The notes under the pieces were generated by a model that did not search any database, was not told where the DNA came from, and saw only the letters and a list, made by a program, of their open reading frames with translations. Source: Flavobacteriaceae bacterium (GTDB lineage: Bacteria; Bacteroidota; Bacteroidia; Flavobacteriales; Flavobacteriaceae). Taken from it: a stretch of DNA of 9,286 nt. This document shows, piece after piece, positions 1 through 4,920 of the stretch (positions within the stretch are counted from its first letter, which is position 1; every line of letters starts with the position of its first letter). The stretch is from the NCBI GenBank assembly GCA_030625995.1, contig DAOUPU010000086.1, forward strand, positions 1 to 9,286, written 5' to 3'. The translations under genes were made by a program, and so were the position numbers.

Positions 1-178
1 TTTTCTGTTTGGTTTGACCAATGACGCTTTTGGTTATATATTGACCAAAGAAGATTTTAATAGTTTTGACAGGTATGAATATGTTAGCCGTACAAGTCTA
101 GGAGAACGTACCGGTGAAATATTGATAGATGAACTGTTGGAGTTGATAAAGAATAGCCCTAAACCGAGTGGACAATGA
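1..178 (+). CDS. C-terminal fragment, neutral/alkaline ceramidase-like protein
   Basis: This is the 3' end of a gene that begins before the window. The frame from base 2 is open for 58 codons and ends at TGA 176-178. It contains GLTNDAFGYIL, followed by an acidic aromatic stretch (RYEYVSRTSLGERTG) and a terminal helix (EILIDELLELIK). A 'G-L-x-N-D-x-x-G-Y-I' turn followed by 'Y-E' is what I recall from neutral/alkaline non-lysosomal ceramidase-like proteins, which hydrolyse the N-acyl bond of ceramide or act on related amides. Only the tail is visible, with no zinc site, so the family is a tentative reading. The last residues (PSGQ) and the stop codon run into the octamer repeat DNA that starts at 181, so the extreme C-terminus may derive from the repeat. 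Confidence 0.55.
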   Translation, partial: FLFGLTNDAFGYILTKEDFNSFDRYEYVSRTSLGERTGEILIDELLELIKNSPKPSGQ

Positions 179-180
179 GA

Positions 181-241
181 TAATGTGTTAATGTGTTAAT
201 GTGTTAATGTGTTAATGTGTTAATGTGTTAATGTGTTAATG
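181..241 (+). repeat. Exact octamer tandem array (TAATGTGT, about 7.5 copies)
   Basis: Seven perfect copies of TAATGTGT plus a partial eighth begin two bases after the stop codon of the upstream gene. There is not one mismatch between units, which points to recent slippage or strong homogenisation. The same octamer in another phase (AATGTGTT) occurs once at 3219-3226, again just after a gene. The array is outside coding sequence, so copy-number change would alter spacing, not reading frame. Confidence 0.97.
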
Positions 242-340
242 AAACAAAATATATTTTGACAATTAATCAATTTAAAGATTAAAAATCGTACCAAAAACCT
301 TAGTGTTCTCTGTACTGAACTTTGCGACCTTTGTGGTTAA
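242..340 (+). repeat. 99-bp dispersed repeat, copy A
   Basis: This stretch matches 2033-2131 over 99 bases with 7 substitutions and no gap. It starts AAACAAAATATATTTTGAC and ends with a 42-base section (299-340) in which GTG/GCG triplets recur at roughly 10-base steps: TTAGTG, CTGTAC, CTTTGCG, CTTTGTGG, then TTAA. Intergenic sequences resembling 'CTTTGCG..CTTTGCGGTTAA' are, to my knowledge, common in Bacteroidota and other environmental bacteria, without an agreed function. The mismatches lie mostly in the 3' half. Confidence 0.93.
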
Positions 341-347
341 AAAAATG

Positions 348-387
348 GGTGAAGGAGTGATGCAGTTAAAAGGTGGAACGGTGAGTG
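348..387 (+). repeat. Degenerate GGTG octamers, gap 1
   Basis: GGTGAAGG and AGTGATGC (348-363), then after eight bases GGTGGAAC and GGTGAGTG (372-387), share an 8-base period and an RGTGR start. They occupy the position just after the 99-bp repeat, where the second copy also has GTGA octamers (2139-2170). The similarity is by unit pattern, not by long identity. Confidence 0.65.
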
Positions 388-432
388 TGATATTTAGTTA
401 TTGAGTTTGAATCATTTCAACATTCTGACAGT

Positions 433-464
433 ATAACCGCATAACTGTATAACCGGATAATCAC
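433..464 (+). repeat. Degenerate octamer array (ATAACCGN type, 4 copies)
   Basis: Four consecutive octamers read ATAACCGC, ATAACTGT, ATAACCGG and ATAATCAC. All begin ATAA and keep an exact 8-base period, with divergence in the second half of each unit. It looks like an aged relative in style of the perfect octamer array at 181-241, but it has a different unit. Confidence 0.75.
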
Positions 465-561
465 AAAACCTCTGTAAAGAAATGAATAAGTTCATTGCCA
501 TAAATAAAAATCAAAAGAAATAAACACGAATAATTAAAATATTTAACTAAAATAAAAACAA

Positions 562-1947
562 ATGAAACTAAAATTTTCTATTCTTATACTAAGTATACTT
601 TTTATTGCATCTTGTGCCAACAAGGATAAAAAGAGTGAAACTGTTGTTGTTGAAGAAGAAGTTATAGAGCTTTCTCCGAAAACGGCATTACAAAGTTATT
701 TAAACAATGATGATGATTCTTTTAAATGGGAGATCAAACAGGAATATACCATTGATGGTACTAAGGCCTTCGATCTGCTTTTAACTTCGCAACAATGGAG
801 AGAGCATGTATGGAAACATCAGTTAACAATTATGGTTCCTAAGGAAATAATGTATGATGGCGCCCTTCTCTTTATTACAGGAGGAAGTGTAAAAAACGAT
901 ATGCCAAATTGGTCATCGAATGACAGCGACAGAGCTAAAAGTTTTGCTGCCATGGCCGAAAAGAACAAAGCAATAACCGCCATTGTTCGTCAAGTACCAA
1001 AACAACCGCTTTACGAAGACGATCTGGTGGAAGACCAATTGATCTCCTATACGTTACATAACTTTAAACAAGATAAAGATTATACCTGGCCCTTACTTTT
1101 CCCTATGGTAAAAAGTGCTGTAAAGGCAATGGATGCGGTTCAGGAATTTTCTAAAAAAGAACTAAATAAAGATGTAACTCGCTTTACTGTAACAGGAGCA
1201 TCCAAACGAGGGTGGACGACCTGGTTGACAGGAGCAAGCGATAAACGCGTTGAAGCAATTGGCCCAATGGTAATTGACGTGTTGAATATGCCCGTAAGTT
1301 TAGATTATCAAGTGGAGGCATGGAGTGAATACAGCGTACAAATTGAAGATTACACCAAACTGGAAATTCCACAGTCGGTTAATACTCCTGAAGGTAATGC
1401 CATTACAATCATGGTCGACCCTTACTCTTATCGTGAAAAACTCACGATGCCTAAATTGATCTTCATTGGTACCAATGACGAATATTGGCCGGTTGACGCG
1501 ATCAAAAATTATATCGATGAAATTCCGGGTGAAAATTATATCCATTATGTTCCAAATGCCGGCCACGATCTGGCTGGAGGTGAACAAGCATTGCGAGCTT
1601 TAAGCGGATTTTGGGAAAAGACCTTAGAAAAAAAGCCATATAACAATTTATCTTATAATATCTCTTCAGATAAAACATCCGCTACATTGATCGTGAAAAC
1701 TACTTCCGATGAGCTGTTAAATGTTTATGTATGGGTCGCAGATTCTGATGACCGCGACTTTAGGGATGAAGAATTTATTGTCAAAAAGATCCCTTCTTCA
1801 AATAAGGAGGAAATAGAATATAAAATTGCATTTCCAAAAACCGGATTTAAAGCTTTTTATATTGACCTGGAATATGCCGATCCGAAGGGTGGAAAATATA
1901 CTAAGAGCACAAGAATGTATCTGGCCGATGATGATGAAGTTTTGTAA
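562..1947 (+). CDS. PhoPQ-activated pathogenicity-related (PqaA-type) alpha/beta hydrolase lipoprotein
   Basis: The 461-residue product has a lipoprotein signal: a hydrophobic stretch (residues 4-16) and a lipobox ending in Cys18 (IASC), so the mature protein should be lipid-anchored, facing the periplasm or the cell surface. The body fits the PhoPQ-activated pathogenicity-related family (Pfam PhoPQ_related), a branch of the alpha/beta hydrolases. Its hallmark nucleophile elbow TGASKRGWTT puts the catalytic serine at Ser214. The expected acid is Asp306 in GTNDEYW and the base His335 in NAGHDLAGG. An early GALLFITGG strand (about 100-108) fits the oxyanion region. About 100 C-terminal residues (360-461) look like a beta-rich appendage. 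The family is named after Salmonella PqaA and its substrate is unknown. The triad appears intact, so it is probably an esterase or peptidase-like enzyme. The upstream leader is A-rich with no Shine-Dalgarno sequence; the start is set by the signal peptide. Confidence 0.9.
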   Translation: MKLKFSILILSILFIASCANKDKKSETVVVEEEVIELSPKTALQSYLNNDDDSFKWEIKQEYTIDGTKAFDLLLTSQQWREHVWKHQLTIMVPKEIMYDGALLFITGGSVKNDMPNWSSNDSDRAKSFAAMAEKNKAITAIVRQVPKQPLYEDDLVEDQLISYTLHNFKQDKDYTWPLLFPMVKSAVKAMDAVQEFSKKELNKDVTRFTVTGASKRGWTTWLTGASDKRVEAIGPMVIDVLNMPVSLDYQVEAWSEYSVQIEDYTKLEIPQSVNTPEGNAITIMVDPYSYREKLTMPKLIFIGTNDEYWPVDAIKNYIDEIPGENYIHYVPNAGHDLAGGEQALRALSGFWEKTLEKKPYNNLSYNISSDKTSATLIVKTTSDELLNVYVWVADSDDRDFRDEEFIVKKIPSSNKEEIEYKIAFPKTGFKAFYIDLEYADPKGGKYTKSTRMYLADDDEVL

Positions 1948-1958
1948 ATGAGTTGTGA

Positions 1959-2028
1959 GTTAGTTGTTAGTTGTTAGTTGTTAGTTGTTAGTTGTTAGTT
2001 GTTAGTTGTTAGTTGTTAGTTGTTAGTT
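1959..2028 (+). repeat. Exact heptamer tandem array (GTTAGTT, 10 copies)
   Basis: Ten uninterrupted copies of GTTAGTT begin 11 bases after the stop codon of the PqaA-type gene. The bases in between (ATGAGTTGTGA) look like imperfect units. The array then runs into the 99-bp repeat at 2033. The unit resembles the one at 3234-3324 (GATAGTT/GTTGGTT), so the two arrays probably share an origin. Perfect identity among units suggests active slippage. Confidence 0.97.
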
Positions 2029-2032
2029 TGTT

Positions 2033-2131
2033 AAACAAAATATATTTTGACAATTAAACAATTTAAAGATTGAAAATCGTATCAAAAACCTTAGTGTTCT
2101 CTGTGCTAAACTTTGTGCCCTTTGTGGTTAA
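2033..2131 (+). repeat. 99-bp dispersed repeat, copy B
   Basis: This is the same length as copy A at 242-340 and identical at 92 of 99 positions without gaps, in the same orientation and in the same place relative to the tandem array and the next gene. It ends in the 42-base section with GTG triplets at about 10-base intervals (TTAGTG, CTGTGC, CTTTGTG, CTTTGTGG, TTAA). Confidence 0.93.
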
Positions 2132-2138
2132 GATAACA

Positions 2139-2170
2139 GGTGATGCGGTGATACGGTGAGGCAGTGATGC
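2139..2170 (+). repeat. Degenerate GGTGATGC octamers, 4 copies
   Basis: GGTGATGC, GGTGATAC, GGTGAGGC and AGTGATGC follow each other with an exact 8-base period. Copy A of the cassette has related units (GGTGAAGG, AGTGATGC) in the same relative place. Confidence 0.8.
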
Positions 2171-2201
2171 AGAGAAGAAAGTGATTTAAACTGTTTCAAA
2201 A

Positions 2202-2243
2202 CCATAGCGACTTTCGCGCAGACCTTGCGAACTTTGCGGTTAA
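2202..2243 (+). repeat. Diverged third copy of the 42-base TTTGCG section
   Basis: This stretch has the same length as the last 42 bases of the 99-bp repeat (299-340 and 2090-2131). It keeps the pattern of TAGCG, TTCGCGC, CTTGCGAA and CTTTGCGGTTAA at about 10-base steps, with many third-base changes (GCG in place of GTG). It stands without the left half of the 99-bp repeat, so this section can exist as a separate module. Confidence 0.7.
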
Positions 2244-2260
2244 GAGAATAAGTTAATAAA

Positions 2261-2308
2261 TCATTAGAGTATTGCCTCATTAAAGCATTGTATCATTGTA
2301 GCATTAAA
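2261..2308 (+). repeat. Degenerate CATT octamer array, 6 copies
   Basis: Six octamers read TCATTAGA, GTATTGCC, TCATTAAA, GCATTGTA, TCATTGTA and GCATTAAA. Units starting T and G alternate, so there is also a 16-base period. The array ends only eight bases before the ATG at 2317, so it overlaps the place where promoter or ribosome-binding signals should be. Confidence 0.75.
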
Positions 2309-2316
2309 CGAATAAA

Positions 2317-3201
2317 ATGAACATTAAATACCTTCTCTTTTTTATCCTAACTGGAATTTTGATCTCTTGTGGAAACAGTGATGTAATTCCCGTATCAAAA
2401 TATTATGAGTACGACAAGGATATACCTCTTCAGGATTCGATTAAACTAATAAAAGATACAACTGCCTACAAGCTTTACGATATAACTTACAGAAGCGTCC
2501 ACAATAAAAAAGTTACGGCTCTTTTGACAGTTCCAAAAAACACTAGTGGACCCATACCGGTAATTATATTATTGCATGGAAAAGGAGATAAAAAGACAGT
2601 AGATTATATCGAATTTGGTAACGACTATTTCTACAATAATGGTTATGCGGTACTACGCTTGGATGTGAGCAATCACGGAGATCGTATTGAAAATGAATTT
2701 GACTTCGACTTTACAGGCAAACACAAATACTGGACCAGAAATATAATCACGCAGACTGTTTTTGATCTTAGACGAGCTGTTGATTTAATAGAAAAAAGAG
2801 AAGAACTCGATCAAAAAAATATTGGTTTTTTAGGTATTAGTCTGGGTGGAATTACTGGAGCTGTATTTTGTGGTGTAGATAAAAGAGTTAAAGTACCTGT
2901 TCTGGTATTAGCTGGTGGTCAAATGAATTTAATGTTCGGAGCAAATGCGCTTTCATCAGATACTAAAGATTATTTGAGCATTATTGAGCCAATGAATTTT
3001 ATTGAGCAAATAACACCAAGGCCTCTGCTGATGATCAATGCTGAAAATGATGATATCGTACTCCCTATGATGAGTAAATTATTGTATAAAAAAGCAGAAG
3101 ATCCTAAAAATATCATCTGGTTTCCTGCGAAACATCATACTATTCCATTAGACAAAACCTATCAGGCAGGGTTAGATTGGTTTAAGGAGTACTTGAATTG
3201 A
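2317..3201 (+). CDS. Alpha/beta hydrolase family lipoprotein (esterase-like)
   Basis: The 294-residue product begins with a hydrophobic signal (residues 5-15) ending in a lipobox with Cys18 (LISC), so it is predicted to be a lipid-anchored envelope protein. The fold is alpha/beta hydrolase: VIILLHGKGDKK (82-93) is the strand and oxyanion loop, IGFLGISLGGITG (169-181) is the nucleophile elbow with Ser175, NAENDDIVLP (241-250) supplies the acid (Asp245 or Asp246), and FPAKHHTIP (269-277) supplies the base (His273 or His274). The layout resembles acetyl-xylan-esterase, dienelactone-hydrolase and related prolyl-oligopeptidase-like families, so ester hydrolysis on a sugar or small molecule is likely; the substrate cannot be read. 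It is a different subfamily from the upstream PqaA-type hydrolase (GISLGG against GASKRG). The TGA stop lies inside GACAATGA, the same octamer that holds the stop of the first gene fragment. Confidence 0.88.
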   Translation: MNIKYLLFFILTGILISCGNSDVIPVSKYYEYDKDIPLQDSIKLIKDTTAYKLYDITYRSVHNKKVTALLTVPKNTSGPIPVIILLHGKGDKKTVDYIEFGNDYFYNNGYAVLRLDVSNHGDRIENEFDFDFTGKHKYWTRNIITQTVFDLRRAVDLIEKREELDQKNIGFLGISLGGITGAVFCGVDKRVKVPVLVLAGGQMNLMFGANALSSDTKDYLSIIEPMNFIEQITPRPLLMINAENDDIVLPMMSKLLYKKAEDPKNIIWFPAKHHTIPLDKTYQAGLDWFKEYLN

Positions 3202-3202
3202 C

Positions 3203-3234
3203 AATGATAGAATGTGATAATGTGTTGATGGATG
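3203..3234 (+). repeat. Degenerate octamers leading into heptamer array
   Basis: AATGATAG, AATGTGAT, AATGTGTT and GATGGATG follow in octamer phase directly after the stop codon. The third unit is identical to the unit of the 181-241 array read in another phase. The phase changes to seven bases at 3234. Confidence 0.65.
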
Positions 3235-3324
3235 ATAGTTGATAGTTGATAGTTGTTGGTTGATAGTTGATGGTTGTTGGTTGTTGGTTGTTGGTTGTTG
3301 GTTGTTGGTTGTTGGTTGTTGGTT
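3234..3324 (+). repeat. Heptamer tandem array (GATAGTT/GTTGGTT, 13 units)
   Basis: Thirteen heptamers cover 91 bases. The first six mix GATAGTT, GTTGGTT and GATGGTT, and the last seven are exact GTTGGTT. The variants are at the 5' side and the uniform units at the 3' side, as expected if expansion is happening at one end. The GG dinucleotides recur every seven bases on the + strand. An open frame crossing this array is an artefact of repeat composition. Confidence 0.96.
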
Positions 3325-3327
3325 GAC

Positions 3328-3354
3328 AAGTATCAGCGATTTCTGCGAGAAAAA
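3328..3354 (+). repeat. TCTGCG module, copy 1
   Basis: This 27-base module (start AAGTATCAGCGATTTC) has GCG recurring at a 10-base step and ends in GAGAAAAA. It matches 3486-3512 at 24 of 27 positions. In both places it follows GTTGGTTGACA. Sequences of the form 'ATCTGCG..ATCTGCGAGAAA' are, as far as I recall, another widespread intergenic type in Bacteroidota. Confidence 0.85.
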
Positions 3355-3367
3355 AAAGAAATTTGAT

Positions 3368-3397
3368 GATTTGAAATGTGTTGATTTGAAAGTGATG
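3368..3397 (+). repeat. Two 15-base near-repeats (GATTTGAAA)
   Basis: GATTTGAAA occurs at 3368-3376 and again at 3383-3391, followed by TGTGTT and GTGATG respectively. It is a short direct repeat between the two heptamer plus TCTGCG units. Confidence 0.55.
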
Positions 3398-3460
3398 CTA
3401 GGAGTCGGAAAGATTCTTCAATTCAGGAAAGAATGATAGAATGGGAAAAGTGAATAGAAA

Positions 3461-3512
3461 TTAGTTGTTGGTTGACAGTTGATTGAAGTATCTGCGGTAT
3501 CTGCGAGAAAAA
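3461..3512 (+). repeat. Short second heptamer plus TCTGCG unit
   Basis: TTAGTTGTTGGTTGACA (3461-3477) repeats the end of the heptamer array and its exit sequence. The TCTGCG module at 3486-3512 matches 3328-3354 at 24 of 27 bases. The gap therefore contains the same composite unit twice, once with an expanded array and once with only two or three heptamers. Confidence 0.8.
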
Positions 3513-3584
3513 GAGAAAAGAGGGAAAATCAATAAGATTGAAGAAAAAAGAGAAATTAGAAAAAAACAAATTAATATTTTATAG

Positions 3585-4907
3585 ATGAAGCTATTGCGAA
3601 AATTATTTCAATTAATTGCCATTTTAGTTTTGATTTTGATAGTTGTTGTTTTAATTTATTCTGCTCCTTCATTATGGAGAAAGATTTATACTTACCCGAA
3701 ATTAGAGAAGGAACGTAACGAATTACATGCTAAATATAAAAAGCCCAGCAACTACATACAACAAACTGATTATAAAGGGGTTCTTCATGCCCATTCCTAT
3801 TGGTCACATGATAGTCGGGGTATTTTAAAAGAAATTTTACCGGCCGCTAAAAAAGCTGAATTAGATTTTATTTTTTTATCAGATCACGCCAGATATCAAT
3901 TAGATTCCTTTCCAAGAGGATATCATAGTATCTATGACAACATCATTATTGAATCCGGTACAGAAAAAAGCGGACTCATGGTCAGCCCGATGAAATCTGT
4001 TACACTGAATTGGGATCAACCCAAAGATTCTTTGATAAAACAAATAACACAATCAGGTGGACTTGTTCTTTATGTACACACAGAAGAAAAACACGAATGG
4101 GACAACCCTGATTACCAGGCAATGGAAATTTATAATATTCATACAGATTTTCTAGACGAAGAAGACGATCTTATGCCTTTTGTTGTAAATTCTGTCATCA
4201 ATGGGCACAAATACAAACATTGGGGAATGCGGGAAATATTTGACGAACAGAAAATAATTTTAGCCCGGTGGGATTCTATTAATCAGTTCAAAAAAGTGGT
4301 TGGAATGGCCGCGTCTGATGCACATAACAATCAAAATATTAGAGCTCGATATACTAAAGAAGGCATGGTGGAATGGGTAGGCCCGAATGCCAAAACAATA
4401 AGTATCGTTGAGCCTGGCTGGAAGGAAAAACTTTTACTCACTGAACCTGATGAAACAGGATGGGCTTTTAAATTCGAATTAGACACTTATTTTCATTCTT
4501 TTAATTTTGTCAATACTCATGTTTTTTGTGATAGCTTAAGCAATATAAATATTAAGGACAACCTTGTGGCAGGTCATGCATTTATTGCCTTCGAAAGTCT
4601 TGCAAATGCAAAAGGATTTCAATATTTTTCTACAGATACAAAGCAGGAAGTAAACGCTATCATGGGAGATTCTATTCAGGTTGGTTCTGTAAATACATTA
4701 AAAGCTGTATCTCCCTTTCCTGTCCGGTTTGAACTGATTAGAAATGGAGAAGTGATCGATGTTGCTGATAACTTATATACCTATGAATACAAAGGAGAAG
4801 TTAGGCCAGGAAATTATCGTCTTGAAGCTTACATAAATTTAAAGGGAGAACAAATTCCATGGGTCTATACGAATCCAATTTACGTGTATCGAAATGATCA
4901 ATACTAA
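3585..4907 (+). CDS. Membrane-anchored PHP-domain phosphoesterase
   Basis: The 440-residue protein starts with a short basic segment and a strongly hydrophobic stretch (residues 8-25, no lipobox), which reads as an N-terminal membrane anchor placing the rest outside the cytoplasm. The catalytic part is a PHP (polymerase and histidinol phosphatase) domain with a full metal-site pattern: His68-x-His70 in VLHAHSYWSHD, Asp100-His101 in FLSDHA, Glu127 in ESGTE, His165 in YVHTEE, Glu181 in MEIYN, and Asp245-x-His247 in AASDAH. Proteins of this family hydrolyse phosphomonoesters or phosphodiesters using two or three metal ions. After the domain come about 60 residues (roughly 375-435) of beta strands (RFELIRNGEVI, YRLEAYINLKGE) that look like an Ig-like appendage. 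The start is fixed by the basic-hydrophobic N-terminus. The gene lies 13 bases upstream of a second, unrelated phosphoesterase, so the two are probably cotranscribed. The substrate is not evident. Confidence 0.87.
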   Translation: MKLLRKLFQLIAILVLILIVVVLIYSAPSLWRKIYTYPKLEKERNELHAKYKKPSNYIQQTDYKGVLHAHSYWSHDSRGILKEILPAAKKAELDFIFLSDHARYQLDSFPRGYHSIYDNIIIESGTEKSGLMVSPMKSVTLNWDQPKDSLIKQITQSGGLVLYVHTEEKHEWDNPDYQAMEIYNIHTDFLDEEDDLMPFVVNSVINGHKYKHWGMREIFDEQKIILARWDSINQFKKVVGMAASDAHNNQNIRARYTKEGMVEWVGPNAKTISIVEPGWKEKLLLTEPDETGWAFKFELDTYFHSFNFVNTHVFCDSLSNINIKDNLVAGHAFIAFESLANAKGFQYFSTDTKQEVNAIMGDSIQVGSVNTLKAVSPFPVRFELIRNGEVIDVADNLYTYEYKGEVRPGNYRLEAYINLKGEQIPWVYTNPIYVYRNDQY

Positions 4908-4920
4908 AATCTAATAATTA

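Larger units (their letters stand above)
179..561. other. Repeat-filled intergenic gap 1
   Basis: This 383-base gap has no credible gene. It holds, in order, an exact octamer array, one copy of a 99-bp dispersed repeat, GTGA-type degenerate octamers (348-387), a second degenerate octamer block (433-464) and an A-rich leader (about 505-561) before the hydrolase gene at 562. I could not find a convincing Bacteroidota promoter pair (TTTG near -33 with TAnnTTTG near -7) or a hairpin terminator. A promoter for the downstream gene may still lie in the A-rich leader. Confidence 0.7.
1948..2316. other. Repeat-filled intergenic gap 2
   Basis: This 369-base gap contains no credible gene. In order it holds a 10-copy heptamer array, the second copy of the 99-bp repeat, four GTGA octamers, a diverged copy of the 42-base TTTGCG section and six degenerate CATT octamers. 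Repeats account for most of the gap. The remaining few bases before the ATG at 2317 (CGAATAAA) form a short A-rich leader. No promoter or hairpin terminator was recognised. Confidence 0.75.
3202..3584. other. Repeat-filled intergenic gap 3
   Basis: This 383-base gap holds a short octamer lead-in (3203-3234), a 13-copy heptamer array (3234-3324), a TCTGCG module (3328-3354), an AT-rich section with a 15-base near-duplication (3368-3397) and a second, shorter heptamer plus TCTGCG unit (3461-3512). A purine-rich leader of about 70 bases then runs to the ATG at 3585. The 99-bp repeat of gaps 1 and 2 is absent, and the TCTGCG module takes its place. No hairpin terminator or clear promoter was seen. 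Confidence 0.75.

Noticed and set aside
1184..1587. Reverse-strand open frames within the PqaA-type hydrolase gene
   Set aside because: They lie opposite a well-supported gene with an intact catalytic triad and show no signal, motif or leader of their own.
242..2131. Insertion sequence or transposase remnant in the 99-bp repeat
   Set aside because: I see no terminal inverted repeats, target-site duplication or transposase fragment. A non-autonomous element is possible but not shown.
181..3324. CRISPR array
   Set aside because: The repeats are 7-8 bp and directly contiguous with no unique spacers, and no cas genes are present.
1959..3324. Telomere-like repeats or a replicon end
   Set aside because: The TTAG/TTGG units look superficially telomeric, but the arrays are short, internal, and flanked by ordinary genes on both sides.
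3239..3436. An open frame on the + strand encoding repeated CWLLVVG-like residues
   Set aside because: It is the translation of the 7-bp array, whose unit length is not a multiple of three, so the frame stays open by composition. There is no family resemblance, and the tail crosses the TCTGCG module.
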